64,000 nt of DNA from Vibrio splendidus (GTDB lineage Bacteria; Pseudomonadota; Gammaproteobacteria; Enterobacterales; Vibrionaceae), in NCBI RefSeq assembly GCF_001557875.1, contig NZ_LNRF01000008.1, forward strand, positions 124,001 to 188,000, in the 5' to 3' direction. This document shows positions 26,069 through 35,830 of the stretch, piece after piece. The position numbers were made by a program, and so were the translations under genes. Position 1 is the first letter of the stretch, and the number at the start of each line of letters is the position of its first letter. The notes under the pieces are model-generated. The model had not been told where the DNA came from, ran no database searches, and saw only the letters and a list, made by a program, of their open reading frames with translations.

Positions 26069-27094
26069 GTGATACACCGGTTCAAATTATTAAAGGTTAT
26101 GTCGTCGGATGAGTATTGCCTCCCTGCATCCTGGCTTGTAAAATGGAAGGACATACATGTTTTTACTTTTTATATGAATCATTTATCGTTTTTCTGGCTA
26201 CCACAAAATAAGGCTCTTCTCCTAAAGGGTCTAGAATCAGAGTTTGCCCAACTTGTTGGCCATTCTATCTCAGCGGGAAAAATAACACTTCCTCCTATCC
26301 CTAACGTCGTACTGAAAATTCAAAAGCTTTGTACCCTAGACTCAACCGGAATTGCCGAAGTTGCCGAGTGCTTACTCGAAGATCCAGGCCTCACAGCTAT
26401 CGTCATTCGCGTGGCTAACTCCGTTGTTTTCAACAGACGCAACATTACTTGTGTCGATATTATGACGGCCGTATCACGCCTTGGTATATTAAGAGTGCGT
26501 GACATCGTTACGGCTCAGGCTATTGAACAACTCAAACATTCAGTCAATCTAAGTAAAGAGTGTAATGAGTTATTGGTTCAGAGTGCTTCTGTGTCAAAAG
26601 AGCTAGGCGCAACCATGGTATTAGTTACCAACGGCTTCAAAGAGCTCTCCCCTATTGAATACCGCTACCTTGAACATGAGAAGTCACTGCTTGTTGGATT
26701 ACTCGCTGACATTGGCTTGTTCTGCTTGGTTAGCGAATACCACCTTTACCTTGAGAACGGCAATTACCTAGACCACAATATCGCCCTACAAATATTCCAA
26801 GGCCAGTGCTCTGCGACCAGTAAATTGGTACTTAACCGTTGGGGTTTCGACAGCGACTTTATTGATGTGTGTAGCAATACCATCAATAACCATGAACAGC
26901 GTGAAGTGTCTTACTTGGATATCGCTCGAATCGCTAACCACCTGCTGATGTTCAGAAACAAGGACGAGAACATCGATGATCACGAAGTTGAACTCAACGT
27001 GACTGGTGCAGAGGTGCTTTATAAATTAAGCAACTTGAGCAAACGTGATTTTAATGCAAAGCTAAGCGACGTGATCAATACTAGCGGCTTCTAA
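26069..27094 (+). CDS. HDOD domain protein
   Basis: Up to 341 residues from a GTG start; ATG codons at 26099 and 26174 are alternatives, and the first 45 or so residues are poorly supported. The HDOD domain covers about 60-270 (LPPIPNVVLKIQKLC, LLEDPGLTAIVIRVANSV, ITCVDIMTAVSRLGI). HDOD proteins lack the catalytic HD metal site and usually act as scaffolds in signalling. The gene is divergent from tfoX and 54 nt upstream of lysO. Function unknown. The position beside tfoX appears conserved in vibrios. Confidence 0.82.
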   Translation: MIHRFKLLKVMSSDEYCLPASWLVKWKDIHVFTFYMNHLSFFWLPQNKALLLKGLESEFAQLVGHSISAGKITLPPIPNVVLKIQKLCTLDSTGIAEVAECLLEDPGLTAIVIRVANSVVFNRRNITCVDIMTAVSRLGILRVRDIVTAQAIEQLKHSVNLSKECNELLVQSASVSKELGATMVLVTNGFKELSPIEYRYLEHEKSLLVGLLADIGLFCLVSEYHLYLENGNYLDHNIALQIFQGQCSATSKLVLNRWGFDSDFIDVCSNTINNHEQREVSYLDIARIANHLLMFRNKDENIDDHEVELNVTGAEVLYKLSNLSKRDFNAKLSDVINTSGF

Positions 27095-27148
27095 GTCACT
27101 GTTAAATTACAAGTAAATGCAATATGAAATAAATGCAACGGGGAAAGC

Positions 27149-28054
27149 ATGTTTACAGGGATGATCTTTATATTTGCGCCACTCGTCGTGGGGTATCTTT
27201 TTTCTATTTCAAACACTCAAACGCTAGAATTCATCAACCGCTCAACATCGCGGTTGATCTACGTGATTCTCGCGTTAATGGGGCTAAGCTTAGCCGCTCT
27301 TGATAATCTAGGCACTAACCTGCAGACAATCCTTCTTTATACCGCCACTTTCTTTGTCTGCTTAAGCGTCTGTAACCTGATGGCTCTGCCCGCTATTGAT
27401 AAGTTACTGCCACTCAAGACTGACAGCAGTAACAAGAAACTTCCCCTATCTTCTATGGCCATGGAGTCTGCCAAGCTGATCCTTGTGGTGGGTTCAGGCC
27501 TTATCGCTGGTTTAGTACTGCCTATTAGCCTTGATTGGGTTGATACCGCAAGCGAATGGATTCTGTTTGTTCTTCTCTTCTTTATCGGCATTCAACTGCG
27601 TAATAGCGGGCTGACACTTCGTCAGATCCTGCTCAACAAACATGGCATGTTCATCGCAATCACGATTATCACTACCTCAATGCTAGGCGGTGTGATCGCG
27701 GCTTATATTCTTGATATTCCTCTTTTCAAAGCCCTAGCTATGTCTTCTGGATTTGGCTGGTACTCTCTGGCAGGTATCTTGATGGGTGACGCCTTTGGCC
27801 CTGTCTATGGCGGCGCATCTTTCATGCTTGAGCTATTGAGAGAGTTGGTTGCCTTGGTACTGATTCCAGTACTGATTCGCAGCTATCCATGCACTTCCAT
27901 TGGTTATGCTGGTGCTACGGCGATGGACTTCACCCTACCGGTCATTCAAACAACAGGCGGCGTCCGATGTGTGCCTATCGCTATCGTCAGTGGCTTTATC
28001 CTAAGCTTGCTTGTTCCGATATTGATGTTGTTCTTTGTATCTCTTGCTAACTAG
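27149..28054 (+). CDS. lysO: Lysine exporter LysO family protein
   Basis: 301 residues with eight or more membrane segments. LysO (formerly YbjE) exports L-lysine and thialysine across the inner membrane. Family features seen here are SGFGWYSLAGILMGDAFGPVYGG, which contains the conserved small and acidic residues of the second half, and LELLRELVALVLIPVL. The ATG follows ACGGGGAAAGC, a usable ribosome site. It may be co-transcribed with the HDOD gene. In E. coli lysO is repressed by ArgR; no ARG box was looked for in detail here. Confidence 0.87.
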   Translation: MFTGMIFIFAPLVVGYLFSISNTQTLEFINRSTSRLIYVILALMGLSLAALDNLGTNLQTILLYTATFFVCLSVCNLMALPAIDKLLPLKTDSSNKKLPLSSMAMESAKLILVVGSGLIAGLVLPISLDWVDTASEWILFVLLFFIGIQLRNSGLTLRQILLNKHGMFIAITIITTSMLGGVIAAYILDIPLFKALAMSSGFGWYSLAGILMGDAFGPVYGGASFMLELLRELVALVLIPVLIRSYPCTSIGYAGATAMDFTLPVIQTTGGVRCVPIAIVSGFILSLLVPILMLFFVSLAN

Positions 28055-28228
28055 ATCGCAGGAATAGCGTTTGTTTTAGATTAGAATGCAACTCGAATAC
28101 CAATGCCCAAGACACCGATACAGTTACCGAAATAAAAAGACACTAAGTGTCATTGCTCAACAAATAACGATCACGGTAACCTGTAACGACAAAGTTATAA
28201 AAAGAATAAACTTACAAAAGGAACCACT

Positions 28229-28756
28229 ATGAAACGCCTTTGCGTCGCATTACTGCTAGCTTCAACTTCTACTTTCTCTTTTGCAGCAGATTCAATGTCT
28301 GAGACAAACCAGTGCCAAGCAAAAAAATATGATGCGTACATCGACGCTTCTTTGAATTGGTATGCCGACCTTGCTGCATTAACCTCTGAGCAATATCCAG
28401 AACTAACAGAAGTCAGTGAGTGGTTCCTAGAAGGTCGTAAGCACCACTTCGAGCTTAATCGTGCTGCGGTTAACTACTACCTTGTGAACGATTCAAGTAA
28501 AGTGGCAACAGAGCAACCTGTAGAAGGTTGGTTGCAACTAGAGCAACACGACATTAAAACGCTATCCACACGTGATGATGAGCTTGGTAAAATCGCGAAA
28601 ACAACGTTCGACGACCGCCAATCAACGCCTCACGCTCAAAACTACGAGCTACGTTCGGCCTTTGCAGAGCTGCTTAGTCACCCTAAGCAAATCGACTCTG
28701 CGCTGCAGCGCTACAACCAGTCGATTAGTAAACTAGAAGCGATTAAGTGTAAATAA
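28229..28756 (+). CDS. Secreted protein of unknown function
   Basis: 175 residues with a signal peptide MKRLCVALLLASTSTFSFA-AD. The mature part is helical and polar, with two Cys (near the N-terminus in NQCQAKK and at the end in IKCK) that could form a disulfide. A good AAAAGGAAC ribosome site precedes the ATG. Family not recognised. It lies between lysO and panP, a place conserved in vibrios as far as I recall. Periplasmic location is likely. Confidence 0.8.
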   Translation: MKRLCVALLLASTSTFSFAADSMSETNQCQAKKYDAYIDASLNWYADLAALTSEQYPELTEVSEWFLEGRKHHFELNRAAVNYYLVNDSSKVATEQPVEGWLQLEQHDIKTLSTRDDELGKIAKTTFDDRQSTPHAQNYELRSAFAELLSHPKQIDSALQRYNQSISKLEAIKCK

Positions 28757-28803
28757 CCCCTAATTTAATAGGCTTTTTTGAGAAGTTGGATTTCATAATT
28801 AAG

Positions 28804-28824
28804 ACGGGACATTGTTCCCGTTTT
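28804..28824 (+). terminator. Probable terminator
   Basis: ACGGGA / TCCCGT stem followed by TTTTCGTTT, between the secreted-protein gene and panP. Confidence 0.6.
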
Positions 28825-28874
28825 CGTTTAGATTGTCCCGCTCGCGTCAATATTAGAAAAATAACTCGCTTGCT

Positions 28875-30518
28875 ATGGTTACGGAACAAAAAACAGCAGA
28901 TGTTAGCTTCGACAGTCTTCTACGTATCTTCACGGTACCTGAAGGCCCAGATTCAACACTCACTCAAATTGAAGACAAACTTTCACGAAACCTGAATCAA
29001 TTCTTACGTGAACACATTGTGGCTGAAGAAAAGCCGCTGCGTGAAATTGAGAAAGATTTTTCAAATGCTCATATCCCAGAGCAGCCTGAGTTTGTTTCTG
29101 AACATACTGAGCATCTCCTCGATTCTCTTGTGTCTCATTCGGTTCACACGTCTTCGCCAAGTTTCATTGGCCACATGACCTCTGCTTTGCCGTACTTCCT
29201 GATGCCGCTTTCTAAAATCATGATTGCGTTGAATCAGAATCTAGTAAAAATAGAGACTTCAAAAGCTTTCACTCCCCTAGAACGTCAAGTTCTGGGCATG
29301 TTACATCGCCTAATTTATCAAGATAGTGACCAGTTTTATTCTCGTTGGATGCATAGCGCAAACCACTCTTTAGGTGCGTTTTGTTCTGGTGGTACCATCG
29401 CGAACATTACTGCGCTTTGGGTTGCACGTAACAACGCACTAAAAGCGCAAGGTTCGTTCAAAGGTGTGGAAAAAGAAGGCTTGTTTAAAGCCATGAAGCA
29501 CTACGACTACGAAGGCCTAGCCATCTTAGTCTCTGAACGTGGTCACTACTCTCTGAAAAAAGCCGCGGATGTCCTTGGTATTGGTCAAGAAGGTCTAGTG
29601 TCTGTTAAAACGGATAACGACAACCGTATTTGTACGGATGATCTCCGACTCAAGATTGAGCAGCTCAAACAGAACAAGATCAAACCTTTCGCCGTCATTG
29701 GTGTGGCTGGTACCACCGAAACTGGTAATATCGACCCACTAAGAGACATTGCAGAGGTGTGTGCCGAATCAGATTGTCACTTTCACGTTGATGCAGCTTG
29801 GGGCGGTGCGACTCTGATGTCGAACAATCATCGTCACTTACTGGATGGTATTGAACTGGCGGATTCTGTCACCATCGATGCTCACAAGCAGCTTTATATC
29901 CCGATGGGTGCTGGTATGGTTTTGTTTAAGAAACCAGATGCGATGACAGCGATTGAGCATCATGCTCAATACATTCTTCGCAAAGGCTCAAAAGATCTGG
30001 GGAGCCATACATTAGAAGGTTCTCGTTCTGGTATGGCAATGCTGGTTTACGCCGCAATGCACATCATCAGCCGCCCTGGATACGAACTGCTAATCGACCA
30101 GAGTATCAACAAAGCGCGCTACTTTGCCGACCTGATTAAAGAGCAAAGCGACTTCGAACTGGTTTCTGAACCTGAGCTTTGCCTACTGACCTACCGCTAT
30201 GTTCCTGAAGCCGTAAGGTCAGCATTGCTTAAGGCTGATCCTGAACAACGCGTAGAGCTGAATGAACTTCTGAATGAACTCACTAAGTTTATTCAGAAAA
30301 AACAGCGTGAAACGGGTAAGTCGTTCGTATCTCGTACTCGCCTAAATCCTGAAGCGTGGACTCATCAGCCAATCATCGTTTTCCGCGTGGTGTTAGCAAA
30401 CCCACTAACGGGCAATGATATTCTCTCTTCAGTGCTTGAAGAACAGCGTGAAATCTCTAAACTAGCACCTAACTTGATGGGCAAAATCACCAAACTGGTT
30501 ACGCAAATCAACGCATAG
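28875..30518 (+). CDS. panP: PLP-dependent aspartate 1-decarboxylase
   Basis: 547 residues of the group II decarboxylase family. FCSGGTIANITALWVARN, HVDAAWGGATLMS and TIDAHKQLYIPMGAG are visible, the last with the PLP lysine. PanP of Vibrio makes beta-alanine from aspartate for pantothenate and coenzyme A, replacing the pyruvoyl enzyme PanD. Many databases list such proteins as glutamate decarboxylases. The hexR gene lies downstream on the same strand, about 360 nt away. Confidence 0.9.
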   Translation: MVTEQKTADVSFDSLLRIFTVPEGPDSTLTQIEDKLSRNLNQFLREHIVAEEKPLREIEKDFSNAHIPEQPEFVSEHTEHLLDSLVSHSVHTSSPSFIGHMTSALPYFLMPLSKIMIALNQNLVKIETSKAFTPLERQVLGMLHRLIYQDSDQFYSRWMHSANHSLGAFCSGGTIANITALWVARNNALKAQGSFKGVEKEGLFKAMKHYDYEGLAILVSERGHYSLKKAADVLGIGQEGLVSVKTDNDNRICTDDLRLKIEQLKQNKIKPFAVIGVAGTTETGNIDPLRDIAEVCAESDCHFHVDAAWGGATLMSNNHRHLLDGIELADSVTIDAHKQLYIPMGAGMVLFKKPDAMTAIEHHAQYILRKGSKDLGSHTLEGSRSGMAMLVYAAMHIISRPGYELLIDQSINKARYFADLIKEQSDFELVSEPELCLLTYRYVPEAVRSALLKADPEQRVELNELLNELTKFIQKKQRETGKSFVSRTRLNPEAWTHQPIIVFRVVLANPLTGNDILSSVLEEQREISKLAPNLMGKITKLVTQINA

Positions 30519-30530
30519 TCATTCAATTTT

Positions 30531-30571
30531 AGTTGCATCAAATTGAAAATTTATTTCTTTTTGATGTAACT
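30531..30571. repeat. Long inverted repeat after panP
   Basis: AGTTGCATCAAA / TTTGATGTAACT pair across a 17-nt loop with one wobble. No T run follows on either strand, so it is a weak terminator candidate or an mRNA 3'-end stabiliser. Confidence 0.45.
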
Positions 30572-30877
30572 AAGCTGTCAGTTCATACTCAATTTGCATT
30601 CTTTTTGTTCAAAGCCTCTTCCAATTCTGTAGTTTTCTAAAATTTTGTTGAGGTTTGTCATATTCTTAAGCATTGATGCCGTGTTTTTGTATTAGTGAAT
30701 AGTATGTTGGGTTTATACTGACTCTATGGTGCTAGTTAGCTTGATATCTATTTGATGCAGCAGTATTTACGATACCGAACATAAGTTTGGTTTTGTGTTT
30801 ACTGATATTTGTCTCAGCCATACCCCCTGGTAAAAGATATTAACTAGCAAGTTGTTCTCTATACCCTTGTGAACACT
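30572..30877. other. hexR upstream region
   Basis: About 300 nt of AT-rich sequence without a credible ORF, terminator or recognised operator; presumed hexR promoter. No TGTAAT/ATTACA HexR-type palindrome was seen. Confidence 0.45.
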
Positions 30878-31732
30878 ATGAATACATTAGAAAAAATACA
30901 AAAAAACCTGGAAAATTTTAGCAAGTCTGAGCGTAAGGTAGCCGAAGTAATTATGGCTTCTCCTCAAACTGCAATTCATTCTAGCATTGCTACCTTAGCT
31001 AAAATGGCTGACGTAAGTGAGCCTACAGTTAACCGCTTCTGTCGTCGTTTAGACACAAAAGGCTTCCCTGACTTCAAACTTCACCTAGCTCAAAGCTTGG
31101 CGAACGGTACACCTTATGTGAACCGTAATGTTGAAGAAGATGATGGCCCGGATGCTTATACGCATAAGATTTTTGAGTCAACTATGGCTTGTCTAGACGT
31201 TGCGAAAAACAGCCTAGATGCAATGCAAGTTAACCGTGCAGTTGACTTACTGACTCAAGCAAAACGTATTTCGTTCTTCGGACTGGGTGCCTCTTCTGCT
31301 GTAGCGAAAGATGCTCAAAACAAGTTTATCCGTTTTAATATTCCAATCACTTGTTTCGAAGACATCGTGATGCAACGAATGAGCTGCATTAACTGCAGTG
31401 ACAACGACGTGATTGTTCTTATCTCTCATACCGGTCGCACTAAAAGCCAAGTTGAGATTGCAAACCTAGCACGTGAAAACGGCGCGACAGTTATTGCCAT
31501 CACAGCGAAAGACTCTCCACTAGATAAGGCAAGCTCTCTGTCTATCTCATTGGATGTGCCAGAAGACACTGACGTTTACATGCCAATGGCAAGTCGTGTT
31601 GTCCAGATGACGGTTATCGATGTATTAGCAACCGGCTTTACTCTACGTCGTGGTTCTGGCTTCAGAGAGAATCTAAAGCGTGTCAAAGAGTCACTTCGTG
31701 ATTCACGTTACGAGAAATACTCTCAGTTCTAA
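30878..31732 (+). CDS. hexR: HexR, RpiR-family regulator of central carbon metabolism
   Basis: 284 residues from the ATG at 30878 (MNTLEKIQKNL), closely resembling E. coli HexR; a GTG three codons earlier is an alternative. The N-terminal helix-turn-helix has VSEPTVNRFCRRLDTKGFPDFK. The C-terminal SIS domain has FFGLGASSAVAKDAQNKF and LISHTGRTKSQVEIANLA. HexR responds to 2-keto-3-deoxy-6-phosphogluconate and controls Entner-Doudoroff and glycolytic genes. It is alone here, without zwf-edd-eda, which is typical of vibrios. A terminator follows. Confidence 0.95.
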   Translation: MNTLEKIQKNLENFSKSERKVAEVIMASPQTAIHSSIATLAKMADVSEPTVNRFCRRLDTKGFPDFKLHLAQSLANGTPYVNRNVEEDDGPDAYTHKIFESTMACLDVAKNSLDAMQVNRAVDLLTQAKRISFFGLGASSAVAKDAQNKFIRFNIPITCFEDIVMQRMSCINCSDNDVIVLISHTGRTKSQVEIANLARENGATVIAITAKDSPLDKASSLSISLDVPEDTDVYMPMASRVVQMTVIDVLATGFTLRRGSGFRENLKRVKESLRDSRYEKYSQF

Positions 31733-31783
31733 TCTGCTTAGTCATGAACTGAAAACAGATGACCAGAGAACAAGTTAAATTAG

Positions 31784-31812
31784 AAAACGGAGCCTAGTGC
31801 TCCGTTTTTATT
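31784..31812. terminator. Bidirectional terminator after hexR
   Basis: AAAACGGAGC / GCTCCGTTTT stem with loop CTAGT, shared with the convergent iron alcohol dehydrogenase. Confidence 0.9.
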
Positions 31813-31836
31813 TGTCTTTTGATACGATGAATACAG

Positions 31837-33138
31837 CTAGATAGTCCAACTATTTCCCTTCTCAACCACACTGTTCTCAGAGGCATAAGAGTTGATAATG
31901 GTAAAACTCGATTCCGCAGTTTGAGGCTGGTTGATAAGTTCATCCTGATCCAGTAGCGCTATCTCACGGTAATTACTGCCGCAACTGCACTCTTGGCAAA
32001 CCTGCTCTAAAATATGAACTAGCCTCTCTTGATTCAACGGTAGAGGGTTTCCTTTTATCGCAACTGACTTCAATGCATCTGCAGATACCTCATCAAACTG
32101 GGCTTCACAAACACCAAATTCCAACAAGTTGGGTAATTTAAGTGTATCTAACACTTCAGATAACCAAGAAATTGCCTCTTCTTCTTTCGCCTCGACGTTC
32201 CCCGTGACTATCTGAGCGATTCGTTGATAACGCACTAAGATATCGCTTCTTTGCTGCTCTTTCGCTACCGCTATGTTCTCTAACATCACAAATGGCGCTA
32301 AGCGCGCGGTAATCACACTGTGAGGCGCAGAAATCTTACCGCCTAACGCAGAAGCTAATCCGTGTGCGGCACCAAGCTTTGCATTAGTGATTGCCATTCC
32401 ACCAAGCATTGAAGCAAAAGCGAGATCAGAACGCGCTTGAGGTTCATCATAAATACACGCCTGAATTACCGAACTACTCAGCTTACGTAATCCTTCTTCG
32501 CAGATCATATCGGTCAGTGGGTTCGGTTCGCCACACACGTAGGCTTCCATTAGATGAGTAAAGGCATCCATCGCACCTCGCCCAGATAAATACAGATTAG
32601 TTCCATGAGTTAGGGTTGGGTCGACAATCGCAACGTCAGCCAGCATGTCTGGACTTCTAAGGCTGATTTTCACTTGGTCTTGGCCTGATTTCAGCACCGC
32701 ATTTTTAGTTACCTCGGCGCCGGTACTCGCTGTGGTTGGGATAGCGATAAACGGCAGAGGTTTGGCTTTAAGAGGTACATTACGCCCGACAACTTCGACA
32801 TAGTCATATAAGTTGCCTTGATTAGGTAAAACCGCAGCTAGCGCTTTTCCCATATCGATGGCACTGCCGCCGCCCATTGCGACCACCATGTCTGGCTTGA
32901 ATCGACGTGCAGACGTGGCAGCCTCTTCGACCATTTTGATATTAGGTTCACCGGAAACGGCAATGTGCTGATAACGCATGCTCTGTGCATCTAGATAGTC
33001 AGTAACAATTGAGGTGCGCTCCAATGTATTACCAGTAACCAATAGCACACTGTAGCCATATTGATTAAAGAGAGACAATGAAGCGGAAAGTGCTCCATCA
33101 CCAAAGATGATCTTTGTAGATGTCATAAATTGAAACAT
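31837..33138 (-). CDS. Iron-containing alcohol dehydrogenase with C-terminal extension
   Basis: 433 residues. The NAD-binding part has VVAMGGGSAIDMGKALA. The four metal ligands of the family are all present: Asp and His in GAMDAFTHLMEAY, then the His of GAAHGLASAL and the His of SAPHS. Family members oxidise or reduce small alcohols and aldehydes with NAD(H). Usual length is about 385, and here about 45 extra residues follow, beginning near CQECSCGSNYRE and ending EKGNSWTI. The extension has a cysteine cluster. Substrate unknown. Confidence 0.88.
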   Translation of the reverse strand: MFQFMTSTKIIFGDGALSASLSLFNQYGYSVLLVTGNTLERTSIVTDYLDAQSMRYQHIAVSGEPNIKMVEEAATSARRFKPDMVVAMGGGSAIDMGKALAAVLPNQGNLYDYVEVVGRNVPLKAKPLPFIAIPTTASTGAEVTKNAVLKSGQDQVKISLRSPDMLADVAIVDPTLTHGTNLYLSGRGAMDAFTHLMEAYVCGEPNPLTDMICEEGLRKLSSSVIQACIYDEPQARSDLAFASMLGGMAITNAKLGAAHGLASALGGKISAPHSVITARLAPFVMLENIAVAKEQQRSDILVRYQRIAQIVTGNVEAKEEEAISWLSEVLDTLKLPNLLEFGVCEAQFDEVSADALKSVAIKGNPLPLNQERLVHILEQVCQECSCGSNYREIALLDQDELINQPQTAESSFTIINSYASENSVVEKGNSWTI

Positions 33139-33544
33139 GGTGCCTCCTGCGCCTATGACCGAACAAAACTGCGAACTCTTGGTTGTTGGAATTTAGCCTT
33201 TATATCGTGCATCAGTATTAAGATGCCTCGTTCTGTATGAGCTTTTTTTGACGAGGTGCAACTTGTCGCATTAAAGATGAATTAAAGTCGTATTCTTAGG
33301 GGTAATTCACACTCTTAAATTAAGGGTAATCAATCTAGATACCCATCAGAAATCAACATGGATCCTTTTTGTGACCATTATTTGCTCTGATAGACAAGAC
33401 CTATTGTATTAAGAGGCAATTCCATCTTTATTTCCCCATGGCATTGAGGCATAGTTGGTTTCAAGAAATTTTGAGTGGCATTCATTAAAGAATAGTTAAC
33501 ATCATTGAGTTAACGAGCCTCATCCCGTATTTAGGAGAAATTAA
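33139..33544. other. Divergent intergenic region, alcohol dehydrogenase / grxA
   Basis: No credible gene. It contains CCTCGT (33226-33231) and ACGAGG (33251-33256) as short inverted arms around a T-rich loop, and the grxA ribosome site TAGGAG just before 33545. No OxyR-type site was recognised with certainty. Confidence 0.45.
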
Positions 33545-33808
33545 ATGTTTGTAGTTATTTTTGGTCGCCCTGCTTGCCCATTCTGTGTTCGTGCAAAAGA
33601 GCATGCTGAAACTCTTAAAGCTAAACGCGATGACTTCAACTACCGTTACGTTGACATTCACGCTGAAGGCATCAGCAAAGCTGACCTAGAGAAGACTGTC
33701 GGTAAGCCTGTAGACACAGTGCCACAAATCTTCATCGATCAAGACCACATCGGCGGCTGCACAGAATTTGAAGCATACGCAAAAGAAAACCTAGGTCTTT
33801 TCGACTAA
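33545..33808 (+). CDS. grxA: Glutaredoxin 1
   Basis: 87 residues with the dithiol active site Cys11-Pro-Phe-Cys14 and the TVPQIFIDQDHIGGCTEF glutathione-binding region, equal in length to E. coli GrxA. It uses glutathione to reduce ribonucleotide reductase and protein disulfides in the cytoplasm. A TAGGAG ribosome site is well placed. Monocistronic, with a strong terminator at 33887. Confidence 0.96.
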   Translation: MFVVIFGRPACPFCVRAKEHAETLKAKRDDFNYRYVDIHAEGISKADLEKTVGKPVDTVPQIFIDQDHIGGCTEFEAYAKENLGLFD

Positions 33809-33886
33809 GCTAAGATTTCTCAAATGAGAATGAGGCTCAAGCCTCTGACAGATGACAAATTTAAGAGTCTACTGTACGATTTATAG

Positions 33887-33916
33887 AAAGCCCGCTCACT
33901 GTAGCGGGCTTTTTTA
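33887..33916 (+). terminator. Terminator after grxA
   Basis: AAAGCCCGCT / AGCGGGCTTT stem with loop CACTGT and a T run. Confidence 0.92.
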
Positions 33917-34055
33917 TGGCCAGTTTTCATACGAAATAAGAATAAGGTCAAAATCAAGTAAATTAGCAAAATATCGCTTATAATTTATTTATATTTAGAT
34001 ACAATTCACCTCTCAAACTTACCCTGTGTTTCACGCCAATTATTGAGCGACCACT

Positions 34056-35738
34056 GTGAATATCGACGTTGTTTTTCTGTTAGAACAAAACCCCATTCTC
34101 CTCATCTTTGTTGTTTTATCGATTGGATTAGCCATTGGTAAAATTCGTTTCGGTAGCCTCCAACTCGGCAATTCAATCGGTGTTCTGATTACTTCCCTTG
34201 TCATGGGACATCTTGGCTTTTCATTTAACGCCGATGCGCTAACCATTGGTTTCATGTTGTTTATCTACTGTGTTGGCATTGAAGCTGGGCCAAACTTCTT
34301 CGGTATTTTCTTTAGAGACGGTAAGCACTACCTCATTCTGAGCCTTGTGGTACTTTCTACAGCTATTGCCCTAACCTATTTCAGTAGTCATTACCTTGGC
34401 CTAGGGTTTGGTTTATCCGCTGGTATGATGGCTGGTGCTCTTACTGCAACCCCTATCTTAGTGGGTGCGCAAGACGCATTGAATTCAGGGCTCGCTGAAG
34501 TACCAAGAAATATGGATCTGAGCCTGATTATCGAGAACCTTTCTGTTGGTTACGCGATGGCTTACTTGGTTGGCTTAATCAGTATGATTATGTTTGCCCG
34601 CCTGATTCCCAAGCTTCAAAAAGTAAACCTACACGACTCGGCTGAACAGATTGCTCAGGAACGCGGTTTGGGTGCTTCTGGTCAACGTAAGGTTTACCTA
34701 CCCATTATTCGTGCTTATCGAGTGGGCCCAGAGCTTATCTCTTGGACTGATGGTAAGAACCTGCGTGAACTGGGCATCTATCGCCAAACAGGCTGTTACA
34801 TCGAGCGTATTCGACGTAATGGTATTCTTGCCCACCCAGATGGTGATGCAATCCTGCAAGAAGGCGATGAAATCGCATTGGTTGGTTTCCCAGACAGCCA
34901 CGCTCGTCTAGACCCAAGCTTTCGTAACGGTAAAGAGGTTTTCGACCGTAACCTACTCGATCTACGTATCGTGGAAGAAGAGATTGTCGTCAAAAGTGAC
35001 AGCATCGCAGGTAAACGCTTATCTGACTTAAACCTGTCTGAATACGGCTGTTTCCTTAACCGCGTAGTACGTGCTCAGATTGAAATGCCGATGGACTTAA
35101 ACATCGTGCTTTCTAAAGGTGATGTATTACAAGTGAGTGGCGAAAAGAGTCGTGTCCACGGCCTAGCAGAGAAAATTGGTTTCATCTCAATCCACAGTCA
35201 AATGGCCGATTTGATGGCCTTCTGTAGCTTCTTCATTCTGGGTATTTTGTTTGGTTTGATCACCATGACATTCGGTCAGGTTTCGTTCGGGCTAGGTAAC
35301 GCAGTAGGCCTTCTTCTTTCAGGCATCATGCTTGGTTTCCTACGAGCTAACCACCCTACTTTCGGTTATGTGCCTCAGGGTGCGTTGAATATGGTCAAAG
35401 ACCTCGGTTTGATGTTCTTTATGGTCGGTATCGGCTTAAGCGCCGGTGGTAAGATATTTGAGCATTTAACCCAAGTCGGCCCTCAGGTCATTGGTATTGC
35501 TCTGGTGGTGAGTGTGCTGCCGGTATTCTTCGCTTACTTAGTCGGCGCTTACGTGCTGAAAATGAACCGCGCGCTGCTGTTTGGTGCGATCATTGGTGCG
35601 CGAACCTGTGCTCCAGCAATGGACATCGTAAACGACCACGCTCGCTCAACGATTCCAGCGCTAGGTTATGCGGGTACTTACGCGATAGCCAATATATTGA
35701 TGACCTTAGCTGGTACTTTCATCATCATCATTAGCTAG
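34056..35738 (+). CDS. ybjL: YbjL-type AspT/YidE family transporter
   Basis: 560 residues from a GTG start (coding VNIDVVFLL), nearly the same length as E. coli YbjL (561). Two blocks of about five membrane segments flank two TrkA-C (RCK_C) domains at about 210-285 and 300-375 (DGDAILQEGDEIALVGFPD, LSKGDVLQVSGEK). The family includes the aspartate:alanine exchanger AspT, but YbjL's substrate is not known. A terminator follows, then a 43-bp repeat array. Confidence 0.92.
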   Translation: MNIDVVFLLEQNPILLIFVVLSIGLAIGKIRFGSLQLGNSIGVLITSLVMGHLGFSFNADALTIGFMLFIYCVGIEAGPNFFGIFFRDGKHYLILSLVVLSTAIALTYFSSHYLGLGFGLSAGMMAGALTATPILVGAQDALNSGLAEVPRNMDLSLIIENLSVGYAMAYLVGLISMIMFARLIPKLQKVNLHDSAEQIAQERGLGASGQRKVYLPIIRAYRVGPELISWTDGKNLRELGIYRQTGCYIERIRRNGILAHPDGDAILQEGDEIALVGFPDSHARLDPSFRNGKEVFDRNLLDLRIVEEEIVVKSDSIAGKRLSDLNLSEYGCFLNRVVRAQIEMPMDLNIVLSKGDVLQVSGEKSRVHGLAEKIGFISIHSQMADLMAFCSFFILGILFGLITMTFGQVSFGLGNAVGLLLSGIMLGFLRANHPTFGYVPQGALNMVKDLGLMFFMVGIGLSAGGKIFEHLTQVGPQVIGIALVVSVLPVFFAYLVGAYVLKMNRALLFGAIIGARTCAPAMDIVNDHARSTIPALGYAGTYAIANILMTLAGTFIIIIS

Positions 35739-35767
35739 CTTATTCAGCGTCATAGATTAGATATTTT

Positions 35768-35804
35768 AAATGCACTAGTTCATATTTGGATTAGTGCATT
35801 TTTT
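35768..35804 (+). terminator. Probable terminator after the ybjL-type gene
   Basis: AAATGCACTA / TAGTGCATTT stem with a 14-nt loop, followed by TTTTT. Confidence 0.7.
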
Positions 35805-35830
35805 ATGACTTCTTTTCTCTCACTTGTTCT

